Shown here piece by piece: positions 37,040 to 45,572 of a DNA stretch of 64,000 bases. The stretch is taken from positions 372,001 through 436,000 of the forward strand of contig NZ_JASZYK010000003.1 of NCBI RefSeq assembly GCF_030317035.1, read 5' to 3'. The stretch's first letter is position 1. Each line of letters starts with the position of its first letter. Under the pieces are notes generated by a model that saw only the letters and a program-made list of their open reading frames with translations, did not search any database and was not told where the DNA came from. The stretch comes from Variovorax sp. J22G73 (GTDB lineage Bacteria; Pseudomonadota; Gammaproteobacteria; Burkholderiales; Burkholderiaceae_C). Made by a program: the position numbers and the translations under genes.

Positions 37040-37819
37040 TCAGGCGTGAAGCCCGAACATGCGCCGGCTGTTGGCGCTGCAGGCCTGCACGATCTCATCG
37101 ACCTCGCGCTGCATGAGCGCTGCGACGCCCGCGGCAACCCAGCGCAGGTTCGCCGGCTCGTTGTGTCCGCGGCGGCTGCCGGCGTTCTTGGGGAACAGGT
37201 AGGGCGCGTCGGTTTCAAGGTGCAGCCTGTCGAGCGGCAAGTGCGGCACGGCCTCGCGAAGTGCCTGGCCGCGTTGAAGGTCGGTCACCCAGCCGGTGAT
37301 GCCGATGTCGAGCCCCATCGCCAGGAAGGCTTCAGCCTCCGCGCGGTCGCCGGTGAAGCAATGCACCACCCCGCGCGCGCCGTCGGCCACCACGGGCGCG
37401 AGCATGTCGTGGAAATCGGCGAAGGCGTCGCGGCAGTGGAGAAAGAGCGGCTTGCCCGCCTGCACGGCCATCGACAGTTGCTGCCCGAATGCCGCGCGCT
37501 GCGCCTCGGGCGTGGAGAAGTTGCGGTTGTAGTCGAGCCCGCACTCGCCGACCGCCACCACTTCGGGGTGCTTCCACAGCTCGGCCAGTGCGCGGAAGGT
37601 GTACGCGTCGAACGACTTCGCGTCGTGCGGATGAACGCCCGCGGTCGCGAAGACCACACCGGGGTGCGCCCTGGCGAGCTCGAGGGCAAGGTGGCTGGAC
37701 GCGAGCGAGGTGCCCGTGGCCAGGATCTGCGCCACGCCCGCCGCTTGCGCGCGCGCCAGCAGGGACGTGGTGATCGACGCCATTTGCGACGCGTGGAAGT
37801 TGACGCCGATGTCGACCAT
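37040..37819 (-). CDS. tatD: TatD family deoxyribonuclease/metal-dependent hydrolase
   Basis: The protein has 259 residues from MVDIGVNFHASQM, the same length and opening as E. coli TatD (MFDIGVNL). Shared motifs are STAGVHPHD-like FATAGVHPHDAKSF, VAVGECGLDYNRNFSTPEAQ, LFLHCRDA, HCFTGDRAEAEAF and LHLETDAPYLFP. It is a metal-dependent 3'-5' exonuclease/DNase acting in DNA repair or degradation. An in-frame ATG at 37852 would add 11 residues; AAGG before 37819 and the family length favour the shorter form. It is a single gene. Confidence 0.92.
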   Translation of the reverse strand: MVDIGVNFHASQMASITTSLLARAQAAGVAQILATGTSLASSHLALELARAHPGVVFATAGVHPHDAKSFDAYTFRALAELWKHPEVVAVGECGLDYNRNFSTPEAQRAAFGQQLSMAVQAGKPLFLHCRDAFADFHDMLAPVVADGARGVVHCFTGDRAEAEAFLAMGLDIGITGWVTDLQRGQALREAVPHLPLDRLHLETDAPYLFPKNAGSRRGHNEPANLRWVAAGVAALMQREVDEIVQACSANSRRMFGLHA

Positions 37820-37903
37820 CTTCGGGCCTTCGTGTTTCGAATCTGTGCTCATGCGCCGATGGTACGAGGCGATGGCAGGGCTGGTGCGCGGCGGGTGGCG
37901 TGC

Positions 37904-37928
37904 AAAAAAATGCCCGCGCGAGGCGGGC
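37904..37928 (-). terminator. intrinsic terminator for the Liv-type binding-protein operon
   Basis: On the minus strand GCCCGC and GCGGGC pair across CTCGC, followed after one base by seven T. It lies about 150 bp beyond the binding-protein stop and before tatD, so it ends the leftward fusion-gene operon. Confidence 0.8.
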
Positions 37929-38081
37929 GAACAATCCCCTCAGGTGTCCGCATGGACGAAGGATCGAGCGGCCAGTCTAGGGCGCGATCGCGGCGCTTGG
38001 AATACCCGAAAAGAGGTAGGCCGAGGGGTGGCTTTCGTGCTGGATTTTTCGCTTGCCTGGTGCGTCCGTGGCCGGCCTGGC

Positions 38082-39347
38082 TCAGGGCTTCTTCACCAGG
38101 TTGCAGCGGGATTCCGCGAGCGGCTGGAACGCCTGGTCGCCCGGCACCACGGCCTTGACGTTGTAGAAGTCCCAGGGCTCCTTCGACTCCGACGGCTTCT
38201 TGACCTGAACGAGCAGCATGTCGTGCACCATGCGGCCGTCGTCGCGAATGTGGCCGTTGGCCGCGAACATGTCGTTGATGCGCACCGACTTCATCTGCTT
38301 CATCACCGCGTCCGCGTCGTCGGTGCCCGCGGCCTGCACGGCCTTGAGGTAGTTGCTCACCGCCGAGTAGGTGCCGGCATGGATGAGGTTGGGCATCTTC
38401 TTCTGCTTGTCGAAGAAGCGCCGGCTCCACTCGCGCGTCTGTGCGTTGAGGTTCCAGTAGAAGGCGTCGGTCAGCACCATGCCCTGGGCGGCGGCCAGCC
38501 CCATGGCCTGCACGTCGTTGAGGGTACCGCTCAGCGGCACGATGGTCTGCGTCTTGGCGAGCCCGAATTCGCGCGCGGCCTTCACGGCGTTGATCAGGTC
38601 GCCGCCCGCGTTGGCGATGGCCACGCCCTTGGCCTTCGAGGCCTGCGCCTGCAGCACGAAGGACGAGAAGTCCGACGTGCTCAGCGGGTGCCGCGCACTG
38701 CCGATCACCTTGCCCCCCGCCGCCGTGATGGCGGCTGCGGCCTCCTGCTCGATGGACTGGCCGAGCGCGTAGTCCACGGTAATGAAGTACCAGCTGTCGG
38801 TGCCCGCCTTGGTCAGCGCCGCCACTGTGGGGCGCGAGGTGGCGTAGGCGTCCCAGGTGTAGCTCACGGTGTAGGGTGAGCATTCTTCGTTGGTCAGGCG
38901 CATCGAGCCGGGCCCGGTGGCGAACAGCAGGCGCTTCTTCTCCCGCGCCACGTTCGACACCGCCAGCGCCACGGCCGAGTTGATGGCGTCCACCACGATG
39001 TCGACGTGCTGCGTGTCGAACCATTCGCGTGCCTTGTTGGCGCCGATGTCGGCCTTGTTCTGGTGGTCGGCCGAGACCATCTCGATGGCGAACGCGGGCT
39101 TGGCCTCGCGCTTGAAGTCGTCGATGGCCATCTGCGTGGCCACCACCGAGCCGCGCCCGCCGAGCTCGGAAAAGATGCTGTTCATGTCGGTGAGCACGCC
39201 CACCTTCACGACCTGGTCCGAGATGCCCGGCGCGGCCGTGGCCACGGATGTGCCCAGCGTCATCGCGCACGCCGCCGCGCACAAGGCTTTCGCGAAGGCG
39301 GGACGTTGCCCGCGTCGGATGAAGACGGCGTGGCGTTGCGTGCTCAT
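38082..39347 (-). CDS. ABC transporter substrate-binding protein, branched-chain amino acid (LivJ) type
   Basis: The 421-residue protein has a signal peptide (FAKALCAAACAMTLGTSVATAA) and the periplasmic-binding-protein type 1 fold: ISDQVVKVGVLTDMNSIFSELGG, YTVSYTWDAYATSRP and VKQVKKPS-like end. Such receptors in this branch often bind aromatic or other organic acids. Its start overlaps the stop of the monooxygenase-esterase fusion gene. No permease or ATPase genes are adjacent, so it must share a transport core encoded elsewhere. Confidence 0.92.
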   Translation of the reverse strand: MSTQRHAVFIRRGQRPAFAKALCAAACAMTLGTSVATAAPGISDQVVKVGVLTDMNSIFSELGGRGSVVATQMAIDDFKREAKPAFAIEMVSADHQNKADIGANKAREWFDTQHVDIVVDAINSAVALAVSNVAREKKRLLFATGPGSMRLTNEECSPYTVSYTWDAYATSRPTVAALTKAGTDSWYFITVDYALGQSIEQEAAAAITAAGGKVIGSARHPLSTSDFSSFVLQAQASKAKGVAIANAGGDLINAVKAAREFGLAKTQTIVPLSGTLNDVQAMGLAAAQGMVLTDAFYWNLNAQTREWSRRFFDKQKKMPNLIHAGTYSAVSNYLKAVQAAGTDDADAVMKQMKSVRINDMFAANGHIRDDGRMVHDMLLVQVKKPSESKEPWDFYNVKAVVPGDQAFQPLAESRCNLVKKP

Positions 39348-41497
39348 GCGGCCTCCTTCTGTTCGGCCGATGCGCGCAGGCCACGCGCCCAGTGGCCGGC
39401 CTCGGCCAGCGTGCGCTGCGCCTCCGGAAGGAAGGGGAACAGCGTGAACACGTGGACCGAATCGGGCACGAGTTCGAAGCGCACGGCCACGCCGGCGGCG
39501 CGCGCCGCTTCCACGAAGCGGGTCGTGTCGCTCTCGAGCACTTCGCCCTGCACCGCGCCCAGGAAGAGCGGCGGCAGGCCGCGCATGTCGCCGAACAGCG
39601 GCGACACCATGGGGTCGGTGGGCTCGTGCCCCTGGAAGTACGACGCTGCGAGCTGCGTGAGCGAGTCGCGGTGCGCCGCCGGATCGTCGCCCGAATGCCG
39701 CCGCACCGACGGCCCCGACAGCGTGAGGTCGGTGAAGGGGCAGATCGCGATCACGCCGGCCGGCTGTGGCAGCCCGGCGCGCTTCAGCCCCAACGCCAGC
39801 GCCAGCGCCAACCCGCCGCCGGAAGACTCCCCGCTCAGCACGATGCGCGATGCGGCCACGCCGCGGGCGAGCAGGCCGCGGTAGGCCTGGAACGCGTCGT
39901 CGATGGCGGCGGGGTAGGGGTGCTCGGGTGCGAGCCGGTAGTCGACCGTGTAGCAGTCGCCGCCCAGCGCCGCGGACAGCCGCCCGGCGTACTCGGTCGA
40001 GCTCGCGGCCGACCCCATCACGTAGGCACCGCCATGGAAGTGCAGCACGACCGAGCCGGCCGGCTGCGGCGCGCCGCCGTCCACGCGCAGTGCCGGCACG
40101 CCGTTGAGCTCGACCGGCGTGACGCCCAGCGACGCGGGTGCGGGAAAGTGCGTGCCCATGAAGCGCTCGTAGGCCGCGCGCTGGCCCCGATGGCCGCGCG
40201 CGATGTCTTCCGAGCCGATGGCGCCTTTCCACATGTCGAAGGCGCGCTGGCTTTCGGGCCGCGCCATGCGCTTGCCTTCGCGCGCGGCGCTCAGGCCCAC
40301 CACCTCGCCGGCCGGCAGCTTGGCCGCTTCGAGGATGTCGTGGCCCCACGCGAAGGCCCACGACGTCTCGGCGAGCGGATCGATGCGCGACAGCCCGCGC
40401 CAGCGCCCGTTGCGGTGGCGCACCGATTCCTCGTCGGGCTCGTGCGACTGCTTCACCGCGAAGCGCGCGCCGGCCTGGATGCGCGTGGTGCGCGGCTGAC
40501 GGCGGCGTTCGTACTCGAGCAGCGCGGCTTCCACCGCGTTGCCGCCGTGGCGGTGCAGGCACGTTGCCAGCACCCATGCGTCCTCGATGGACTGGCATGC
40601 GCCCTGCGCCAGGTAGGGCACCATGGCGTGCGCCGCGTCGCCCAGCAGCGTGATGCGCCCGGTGGTCCAGTGCTCGATGGGGTCGCGGTAGTACATGCCC
40701 GTGATGAAGCTGGAGTCCACCTGCTCGAGCATGTGCTGCACCGTCGGCTCGCTGCCACGGAAGGAGTCGAGCATCTCGCCGATGTCGCCGCTCTCGGTCC
40801 ACGACTCGCGCCGCACCTCGGTGGCGGGCACGGCGGCGAGGATGCTGTACAGATCCTTGCGCACCCAGTACGAGATCACGTTGCGCCCCAGGCCGAACCA
40901 GTTGTTGCCGGCCACCGGCAGCGCCAAGCCTTCGAGCCGCGCGGCCGGAATCAGCGCGCGCCACATGAGGATGTTGGCGAACTGCTTTTCCTCGGGGCCA
41001 CGCAAGGCCGTGCGCACCGCCGAGTGGATGCCGTCGGCGCCGATCACCGCGTCGCCCTCGAAGACCTCGCCGGTCTTGAGCACCACGCGCGCGCCCCTGG
41101 CGTCCTGCGAAATGGAGGCGCATTCGGCCCCCAGGCGCACCGTGCCCGGCGGCAGCGCGTTGAAGAGCAGCTCGACCAGGTCGGCGCGGTGCACGTTGTA
41201 CATGAGCGCGCCGTAGCGCAGCGCCGCCTCTGCGCCCAGCGGCGCCAGGTAGAGCAGGCGGCCGGTGTGCAGGTCGCGGTAGTCGTAGCGCTCGGGCACC
41301 GTGGCCACCCTGGCCAGCGCGGGCTCCAGGCCGAGCTCTCGCAGCACCAGCGTGCCGTTGGCCGCGATCTGCACGCCGGCGCCGATCTCGGCCATCTGCG
41401 CGGCGCGCTCCAGCACAATCGCGTCGATGCCGTGATGCCGCAACGCCAGCGCGGTCGTCAGTCCACCAATGCCGCCACCCACAATGAGAATCTTCAT
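39344..41497 (-). CDS. fusion of FAD-dependent monooxygenase and HSL-type alpha/beta hydrolase
   Basis: The 717-residue protein has two complete enzymes in one frame. Residues 1 to about 410 are a group A flavin monooxygenase of the salicylate-hydroxylase type, with GGGIGG (7-12), DG motif GADGIHSAVR (153-162) and GD motif LLGDAAHAM (284-292). From about 440 an alpha/beta hydrolase follows, with HGG (488-490), nucleophile Ser558 in GESSG and His682; the usual Asp position appears as Glu652. It could hydroxylate an aromatic compound and cleave an ester or lactone in sequence. It is divergent from a TetR gene. Confidence 0.9.
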   Translation of the reverse strand: MKILIVGGGIGGLTTALALRHHGIDAIVLERAAQMAEIGAGVQIAANGTLVLRELGLEPALARVATVPERYDYRDLHTGRLLYLAPLGAEAALRYGALMYNVHRADLVELLFNALPPGTVRLGAECASISQDARGARVVLKTGEVFEGDAVIGADGIHSAVRTALRGPEEKQFANILMWRALIPAARLEGLALPVAGNNWFGLGRNVISYWVRKDLYSILAAVPATEVRRESWTESGDIGEMLDSFRGSEPTVQHMLEQVDSSFITGMYYRDPIEHWTTGRITLLGDAAHAMVPYLAQGACQSIEDAWVLATCLHRHGGNAVEAALLEYERRRQPRTTRIQAGARFAVKQSHEPDEESVRHRNGRWRGLSRIDPLAETSWAFAWGHDILEAAKLPAGEVVGLSAAREGKRMARPESQRAFDMWKGAIGSEDIARGHRGQRAAYERFMGTHFPAPASLGVTPVELNGVPALRVDGGAPQPAGSVVLHFHGGAYVMGSAASSTEYAGRLSAALGGDCYTVDYRLAPEHPYPAAIDDAFQAYRGLLARGVAASRIVLSGESSGGGLALALALGLKRAGLPQPAGVIAICPFTDLTLSGPSVRRHSGDDPAAHRDSLTQLAASYFQGHEPTDPMVSPLFGDMRGLPPLFLGAVQGEVLESDTTRFVEAARAAGVAVRFELVPDSVHVFTLFPFLPEAQRTLAEAGHWARGLRASAEQKEAA

Positions 41498-41521
41498 CTG
41501 GACACCTGCTTTTCGTATAGT

Positions 41522-41537
41522 TAACCGAAGTCGGTTA
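41522..41537. promoter_or_regulatory. TetR operator candidate between the fusion gene and the TetR gene
   Basis: TAACCGA and TCGGTTA form a perfect inverted repeat around a 2-bp centre. It sits in the 62-bp gap between two divergent start codons, so one site could repress both. A second dyad, GTTAAC, lies a few bases to the right. Confidence 0.75.
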
Positions 41538-41559
41538 GTTAAGTTAACTCGATAAACTC

Positions 41560-42291
41560 ATGGTCCTATCGGTAAAAACCCTGCGCGCGGACGGCATCGA
41601 GACACGTGCGCGACTGAAGGAAGAAGCGCAGCGGCTGTTCGCGCTGCGCGGCATCGACGGCGTGTCGGTGCAGGACATCGTCTCGGCCGCGGAGCAGCGC
41701 AACAACGCGTCGCTGCGCTACTACTTCGGCAACAAGCTGGAGCTGGCGCGCGAGCTGGTGGTGGACGGCGCGCGCATCGTCGACGAGATACGCCAGGCCA
41801 TGCTCGACACGCTGGAGCGCGAGGGCAACCTCACGCTGCCCAGCGTGATGGATGCGCTGACGCTGCCACTGCTGGAGCTGTCGGAGCGCACCGGCCAGGC
41901 CACGTACATCCGCATGATCGCGAACCTGCAGCTCAACAACCGCGCGTTCCTTCGAGAGGCGCTCGCGGACAAATGGAACACCGGCTACAAGCGCTGCTTC
42001 GCGCACTTGGCGCAGCTGCTGCCCGACATTCCCGAGCCCATCCTCGCGCAACGGCTCACGCTGGCGGGCAACATCTACGGCAACGCGGTGTGGGCGGCCT
42101 GGGAGTCGTCGAAGGACAGCGAGGACGGCAGCCGCTTCTGGGCGAGCCGCTATGCGATCTCCAACGTGATGGACACGCTGCAAGGCGTGCTGGAGACGCC
42201 GCCGTCTGCACGCACGCTGGCGTTGATCGATGCGCAGCCGGCCTCGCGCAAGGCCGCGGCAGCGGGAGGCAAGCGGCAACGCAAGGCATGA
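41560..42291 (+). CDS. TetR family transcriptional regulator
   Basis: The 243-residue protein has a TetR HTH (EEAQRLFALRGIDGVSVQDIVSAAEQRNNASLRYYFGNKLELARELV) and a helical ligand-binding domain. It is divergent from the monooxygenase-esterase fusion gene, and a 16-bp palindrome lies between. It probably represses itself and the fusion operon until the substrate arrives. The C-terminal tail is rich in Ala, Lys and Arg. The stop overlaps an ATG for a small repeat-coded frame of doubtful meaning. Confidence 0.92.
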   Translation: MVLSVKTLRADGIETRARLKEEAQRLFALRGIDGVSVQDIVSAAEQRNNASLRYYFGNKLELARELVVDGARIVDEIRQAMLDTLEREGNLTLPSVMDALTLPLLELSERTGQATYIRMIANLQLNNRAFLREALADKWNTGYKRCFAHLAQLLPDIPEPILAQRLTLAGNIYGNAVWAAWESSKDSEDGSRFWASRYAISNVMDTLQGVLETPPSARTLALIDAQPASRKAAAAGGKRQRKA

Positions 42292-42301
42292 CGTGGTGCC
42301 T

Positions 42302-42361
42302 GCGCCTGTACGCGCATCTGTACGCGCGCCTGTACGTGCGCCTTTATGCGCACCTGGCGCT
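42302..42361 (+). repeat. five imperfect 12-bp tandem repeats
   Basis: The units GCGCCTGTACGC, GCATCTGTACGC, GCGCCTGTACGT, GCGCCTTTATGC and GCACCTGGCGCT follow without gaps between the tetR stop and the end of the convergent LysR gene. A 33-codon frame that opens at ATG 42288, overlapping the tetR stop, reads the repeats as LYAH-LYAR-LYVR-LYAH-LALR. Whether it is translated is unknown. Confidence 0.7.
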
Positions 42362-43290
42362 CAGACGCCCTGCGCCTCCCCCTGCTTGAGCACCTGCAGA
42401 AACGCTTCCGCCGCCGGCGACAACGACCGCTCGCGCCGCAGGTGCACGCCGATCACCCGCTCGATGGTCGGGCGCATGAGCCGTTGCGTGACCAACCGCT
42501 TCTCGGGCGCCACGATGGACGGCGGCACCACCACCACGCCGAGCCCGTTCGCCGCCAGCGCCACCGCGGTGGCGAGCAGCGAGACCTCGTGCGCGATCTT
42601 GAGTTCCACGCCAGCTTCGCGCGCGGCCGCCTCGATGCGGCCCCTGATGCCGTAGCCCGAGCGCACCGTGACCAGCGGCAGCGCGCTCAGCTGCTTCCAC
42701 GTCATCGGAACACCGCCCGCGAAGGCGGGCGAGGGGAGCGCCGCGGCCACCAGGGTTTCGCGGATCAGCACCTCCTCGCGCAGGCCGGCCACGGGCGCCT
42801 CCAGCGTTCCGATGCCGAAGTCGACATGGCTGGTCTCGATGGCGTGGACGAAATCGGCGGGGCCGACCTCTTCGATCTCCAGGCTCACGCCAGGGTGGCG
42901 GTCCAGAAACCTGCGCATCGCGGGCGGCAGCATGGCCTGCGCCACGGCGGCGGTGGCCACCACGCGCACGCGGCCGGCATGCAGGCCCGCAAGCTCGCTC
43001 ATCGATGTCGTCAGCCCCTCCATTTCCGCCAGGGCCCGCTGCGCGTACCCGATGGCGCGGGTGGCGGCGTCGGTGCGGTGGATGGCGCGCGTGTGGCGGT
43101 CGAACAGGTTCAGCCCGAGCTTGCCCTCCAGCTCGCGCAGCAGCATGGTGACCGCCGGCTGGGTGAGCGCGAGCTCCTGCGCGGCGGCCGACACGCTGCC
43201 CGCGTGGTAGACCGCCACGAAGGCGCGCAACTGCCGCACCGAGGGAAAGGAAGATAAGGGTTGCTTATGAATCGTCATGGAAGGATTCAT
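42361..43290 (-). CDS. LysR family transcriptional regulator
   Basis: The 309-residue regulator has an HTH (LRAFVAVYHAGSVSAAAQELALTQPAVTMLLRELEGKLG) and a CbbR/GltC-like effector domain. It is divergent from a Bug-type binding protein gene with 99 bp between. That gap has TTTTCAG (43291-43297) and CTGAAAA (43332-43338), a widely spaced inverted repeat that may be its site. An ATG at 43278 is an alternative start. It probably senses the aromatic acid handled by the genes to its right. Confidence 0.9.
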   Translation of the reverse strand: MNPSMTIHKQPLSSFPSVRQLRAFVAVYHAGSVSAAAQELALTQPAVTMLLRELEGKLGLNLFDRHTRAIHRTDAATRAIGYAQRALAEMEGLTTSMSELAGLHAGRVRVVATAAVAQAMLPPAMRRFLDRHPGVSLEIEEVGPADFVHAIETSHVDFGIGTLEAPVAGLREEVLIRETLVAAALPSPAFAGGVPMTWKQLSALPLVTVRSGYGIRGRIEAAAREAGVELKIAHEVSLLATAVALAANGLGVVVVPPSIVAPEKRLVTQRLMRPTIERVIGVHLRRERSLSPAAEAFLQVLKQGEAQGV

Positions 43291-43338
43291 TTTTCAGAAA
43301 ACATGCCCTGGACTCTAATCAAGAACATTCCCTGAAAA
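43291..43338. promoter_or_regulatory. candidate LysR-bound divergent promoter
   Basis: TTTTCAG and CTGAAAA form a perfect 7-bp inverted repeat, 34 bp apart, between the LysR gene and the first Bug gene. Smaller related half-sites (CAGAAAACATGCCCTG and GAACATTCCCTG) lie inside. The position fits a LysR recognition and activation site. Confidence 0.4.
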
Positions 43339-43389
43339 CACAAACCTGCAGACCCCTGCATCGAACGCGGGCTGCAACGGAGACAAACA

Positions 43390-44370
43390 ATGAACAGACG
43401 CAACGCGATCCTGCGGGCGGCCGCGGCCATGGCGGCCGCCACGGCCGCGGCCCATGCATGGGCCCAGGGCGACAAGCCCGTCACGCTCGTGGTTCCCTAC
43501 GCGCCGGGCGGCACCACCGACCTGCTCGGGCGCATCCTGGCCCGGGAGATGGCGCCGCTGCTGGGCGGCACCATCGTCGTGGACAACAGGCCCGGCGCGG
43601 GCAGCGGGCTGGGTGCGGCCTACGTCGCGCACGCGCCCGCGGACGGCCGCACCTTGCTCGTGGCCACGAGCACCACGCTGGCCATCAACCCCTGGCTCTA
43701 CAAGCGCCTGGGCTACGACCCGGCCAAGGACTTCGCGCCCATCGGCATGATCGGCTCGGTGCCGCTGGTGGCGGTGGTGAACGCGTCGGTGCCGGTGCGC
43801 TCCGTGGCGGAGCTGGTCGCGCTGTCGAAGGCGCAGGCGGGCAAGTGGAGCTACGGCTCCGCGGGCAACGGCAGCCCCCAGCACCTGGCCGTGGAAATGT
43901 TCAAGTCGGCCACCGGCGCCGACCTGACGCATGTGCCCTACCGCGGCAGCGCGCTGGCCATGACGGACCTGCTCGGCGGGCAGATCCAGTTGATGTTCAG
44001 CGACATTCCCCCGGCCCTGGCCCATGTGCGAACCGGCCGGCTGCGGGCGCTGGGCGTGACGTCGGCCAGGCGCCAGTCGGCGATGCCCGAGGTGGCGACG
44101 CTGGCCGAGTCGGGTGCCGCCGGTATGGGCGAGTTCCAGGCGGTGGCCTGGCAGAGCCTGGTCGCGCCGGCCGGCACGCCGCCGGAGCTGGTCGCGAAGT
44201 ATGCGGCCGCGCTCGACAAGGTGATGAAGCAGCCCGAGATCCAGTCGCGCCTGGCGTCCGAAGGGGTCGAGGCGGCCACGATGTCGCCGCAGCAACTTGC
44301 CGCGTACATCAAGTCGGAGACCGCGCGCTGGGGCGCGGTGGTGAAGGCCTCCGGCGCGACGATGGACTGA
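43390..44370 (+). CDS. Bug/TctC family tripartite tricarboxylate transporter binding protein
   Basis: The 326-residue protein has a signal peptide (ILRAAAAMAAATAAAHAWAQ) and the Bug pattern: VTLVVPYAPGGTTDLLGRILAREM, VVDNRPGAGSGLGAAYVA and YRGSALAMTDLLGGQIQLMFSD. Such proteins bind carboxylates in the periplasm for TctAB-type transporters; no tctAB genes are in view. GGAGACAAAC precedes the ATG, the same leader pattern as the third Bug gene at 46565. Confidence 0.94.
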   Translation: MNRRNAILRAAAAMAAATAAAHAWAQGDKPVTLVVPYAPGGTTDLLGRILAREMAPLLGGTIVVDNRPGAGSGLGAAYVAHAPADGRTLLVATSTTLAINPWLYKRLGYDPAKDFAPIGMIGSVPLVAVVNASVPVRSVAELVALSKAQAGKWSYGSAGNGSPQHLAVEMFKSATGADLTHVPYRGSALAMTDLLGGQIQLMFSDIPPALAHVRTGRLRALGVTSARRQSAMPEVATLAESGAAGMGEFQAVAWQSLVAPAGTPPELVAKYAAALDKVMKQPEIQSRLASEGVEAATMSPQQLAAYIKSETARWGAVVKASGATMD

Positions 44371-44450
44371 GGCGCCGCAAGGCGCCATCGCGGGGCAGCG
44401 CGGGCGCACCGATGCCAATACCGGTGCCAGCACCGGCCTGCGCAACCGCG

Positions 44451-45431
44451 TCAGTCAGGCTTGAAGCCGGAATCCCTCACGACCGGCGCCCACTGCGCCA
44501 GCTCAGCCGCCTGCAGCCGCGTGAAGTCGCTCGACTTCAGGTAGGCGGGCTGCAGCACCAGCTTGGCCAGCTTCGCCTGCACCTCCGGATCGGCCATGAC
44601 CTTGGCCAGCGCCTGCTCGATCTGCGCGACCACGGCGGGGGGCGTCTTCGCGGGCAGGAACGCGCCGAACCAGCCCTCCACCGGCGCCATGCGGATGCCC
44701 TGCTCGGCCAGCGTGGGAATCTCGGGTGCCAGCACGTAGCGCTTGTCGCTGAAGATGCCGAGCACGCGGATCTTGCCGGCGCGCTGGTGCTCGATCTGGT
44801 CGACCAGCGTGTCGATGGCCGCCTGCAGGTGCCCGCCGATCAGGTCGGTGACCAGCGGCGCGCCGCCCTTGAAGGCGATGTGCGTCCATTCGAGCCCGGT
44901 CGTCTTGCCGAACTCCAGGCCCGCGAAGTGCGCGAGTCCGCCGGCGCCGGAGGTTCCGAAGTTCGGGTTCGGCGCGGCCTTCATCGCGGCGACCAGTTCG
45001 GGCGCGGTCTTGATGCTGCTGGTGCCCGGCACCGCGAGCCCCATCGGATAGCTGGCGAGCCGCGCCAGGGGAATGAAGTCTTCCATCACCTTGTAGTCGG
45101 TCTGCCCCGCGTACACGAGCGACTGGATGGTGGTCAGCGCATTGGGCGCGATGAGGATCACGCTGCCGTCCGCGGGCGCGCGCTTGAGCTGCGACGCCGC
45201 AATGCGCCCGCCCGCGCCGGGCTTGTTGTCGACCACCACCGAGGTCTTGAGCAGCTCCTGCAGCGGCTGCGTGATCAACCGCGCCAGCTGGTCGACGCTG
45301 CCACCGGGCGGGTAGGGCACCACGAGCTTGACCAGGGGCGGGATCGGCTGGGCCTGGGCATGCGAGGCGGCCGCCAGGGCAACCATGGACAGGCCGCAGG
45401 CCATCAGCAGGCGCCGGGTGAAATGGGACAT
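44451..45431 (-). CDS. Bug/TctC family tripartite tricarboxylate transporter binding protein
   Basis: The 326-residue protein has a signal peptide (LLMACGLSMVALAAASHAQAQ) and Bug motifs: LVVPYPPGGSVDQLARLI, VVVDNKPGAGGRIAASQL, FGTSGAGGLAHFAGLEF. It lies on the opposite strand to the first Bug gene and after the third, and is distinct from both. Its start is preceded by CGGAGACCACC and, before that, by four 9-bp repeats. The ligand is probably an organic or aromatic acid. Confidence 0.94.
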   Translation of the reverse strand: MSHFTRRLLMACGLSMVALAAASHAQAQPIPPLVKLVVPYPPGGSVDQLARLITQPLQELLKTSVVVDNKPGAGGRIAASQLKRAPADGSVILIAPNALTTIQSLVYAGQTDYKVMEDFIPLARLASYPMGLAVPGTSSIKTAPELVAAMKAAPNPNFGTSGAGGLAHFAGLEFGKTTGLEWTHIAFKGGAPLVTDLIGGHLQAAIDTLVDQIEHQRAGKIRVLGIFSDKRYVLAPEIPTLAEQGIRMAPVEGWFGAFLPAKTPPAVVAQIEQALAKVMADPEVQAKLAKLVLQPAYLKSSDFTRLQAAELAQWAPVVRDSGFKPD

Positions 45432-45441
45432 GGTGGTCTCC

Positions 45442-45477
45442 GTGAAGTGCGTGAAGTGCGTGAAGTGCGTGAAGTGG
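45442..45477. repeat. four 9-bp tandem repeats in the leader of the second Bug gene
   Basis: GTGAAGTGC occurs three times in exact succession, then once as GTGAAGTGG. On the minus strand (CACTTCACG units) the array ends right at the ribosome site GGAG of the gene starting at 45431. A change in copy number would alter the untranslated leader next to the start. Confidence 0.85.
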
Positions 45478-45572
45478 CACTGGGTGGGGTGTTCGCGATG
45501 GCGCTCGGCGAGCGAGCTGCGGCCATGGATGGCGTCGGGGCGGTGAGGGCGTGGTGGCGCTGCGGCGGCCGG

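Noticed and set aside
37929..38081. Possible small RNA or leader peptide between the terminator and the Liv-type gene
   Set aside because: There is a short leftward frame (MRTPEGIVRPPRAG) but no promoter or ribosome site that I could support; it is simply the 3' end before the terminator.
38082..41123. A leftward frame of about 1010 codons
   Set aside because: The Liv-type binding protein accounts for the end of it, from 39347. The rest is out of frame with the fusion gene and has no family features.
44371..44386. GGCGCC-GCAA-GGCGCC hairpin after the first Bug gene
   Set aside because: The stem is short and no T-run follows on either strand, so I do not call it a terminator.
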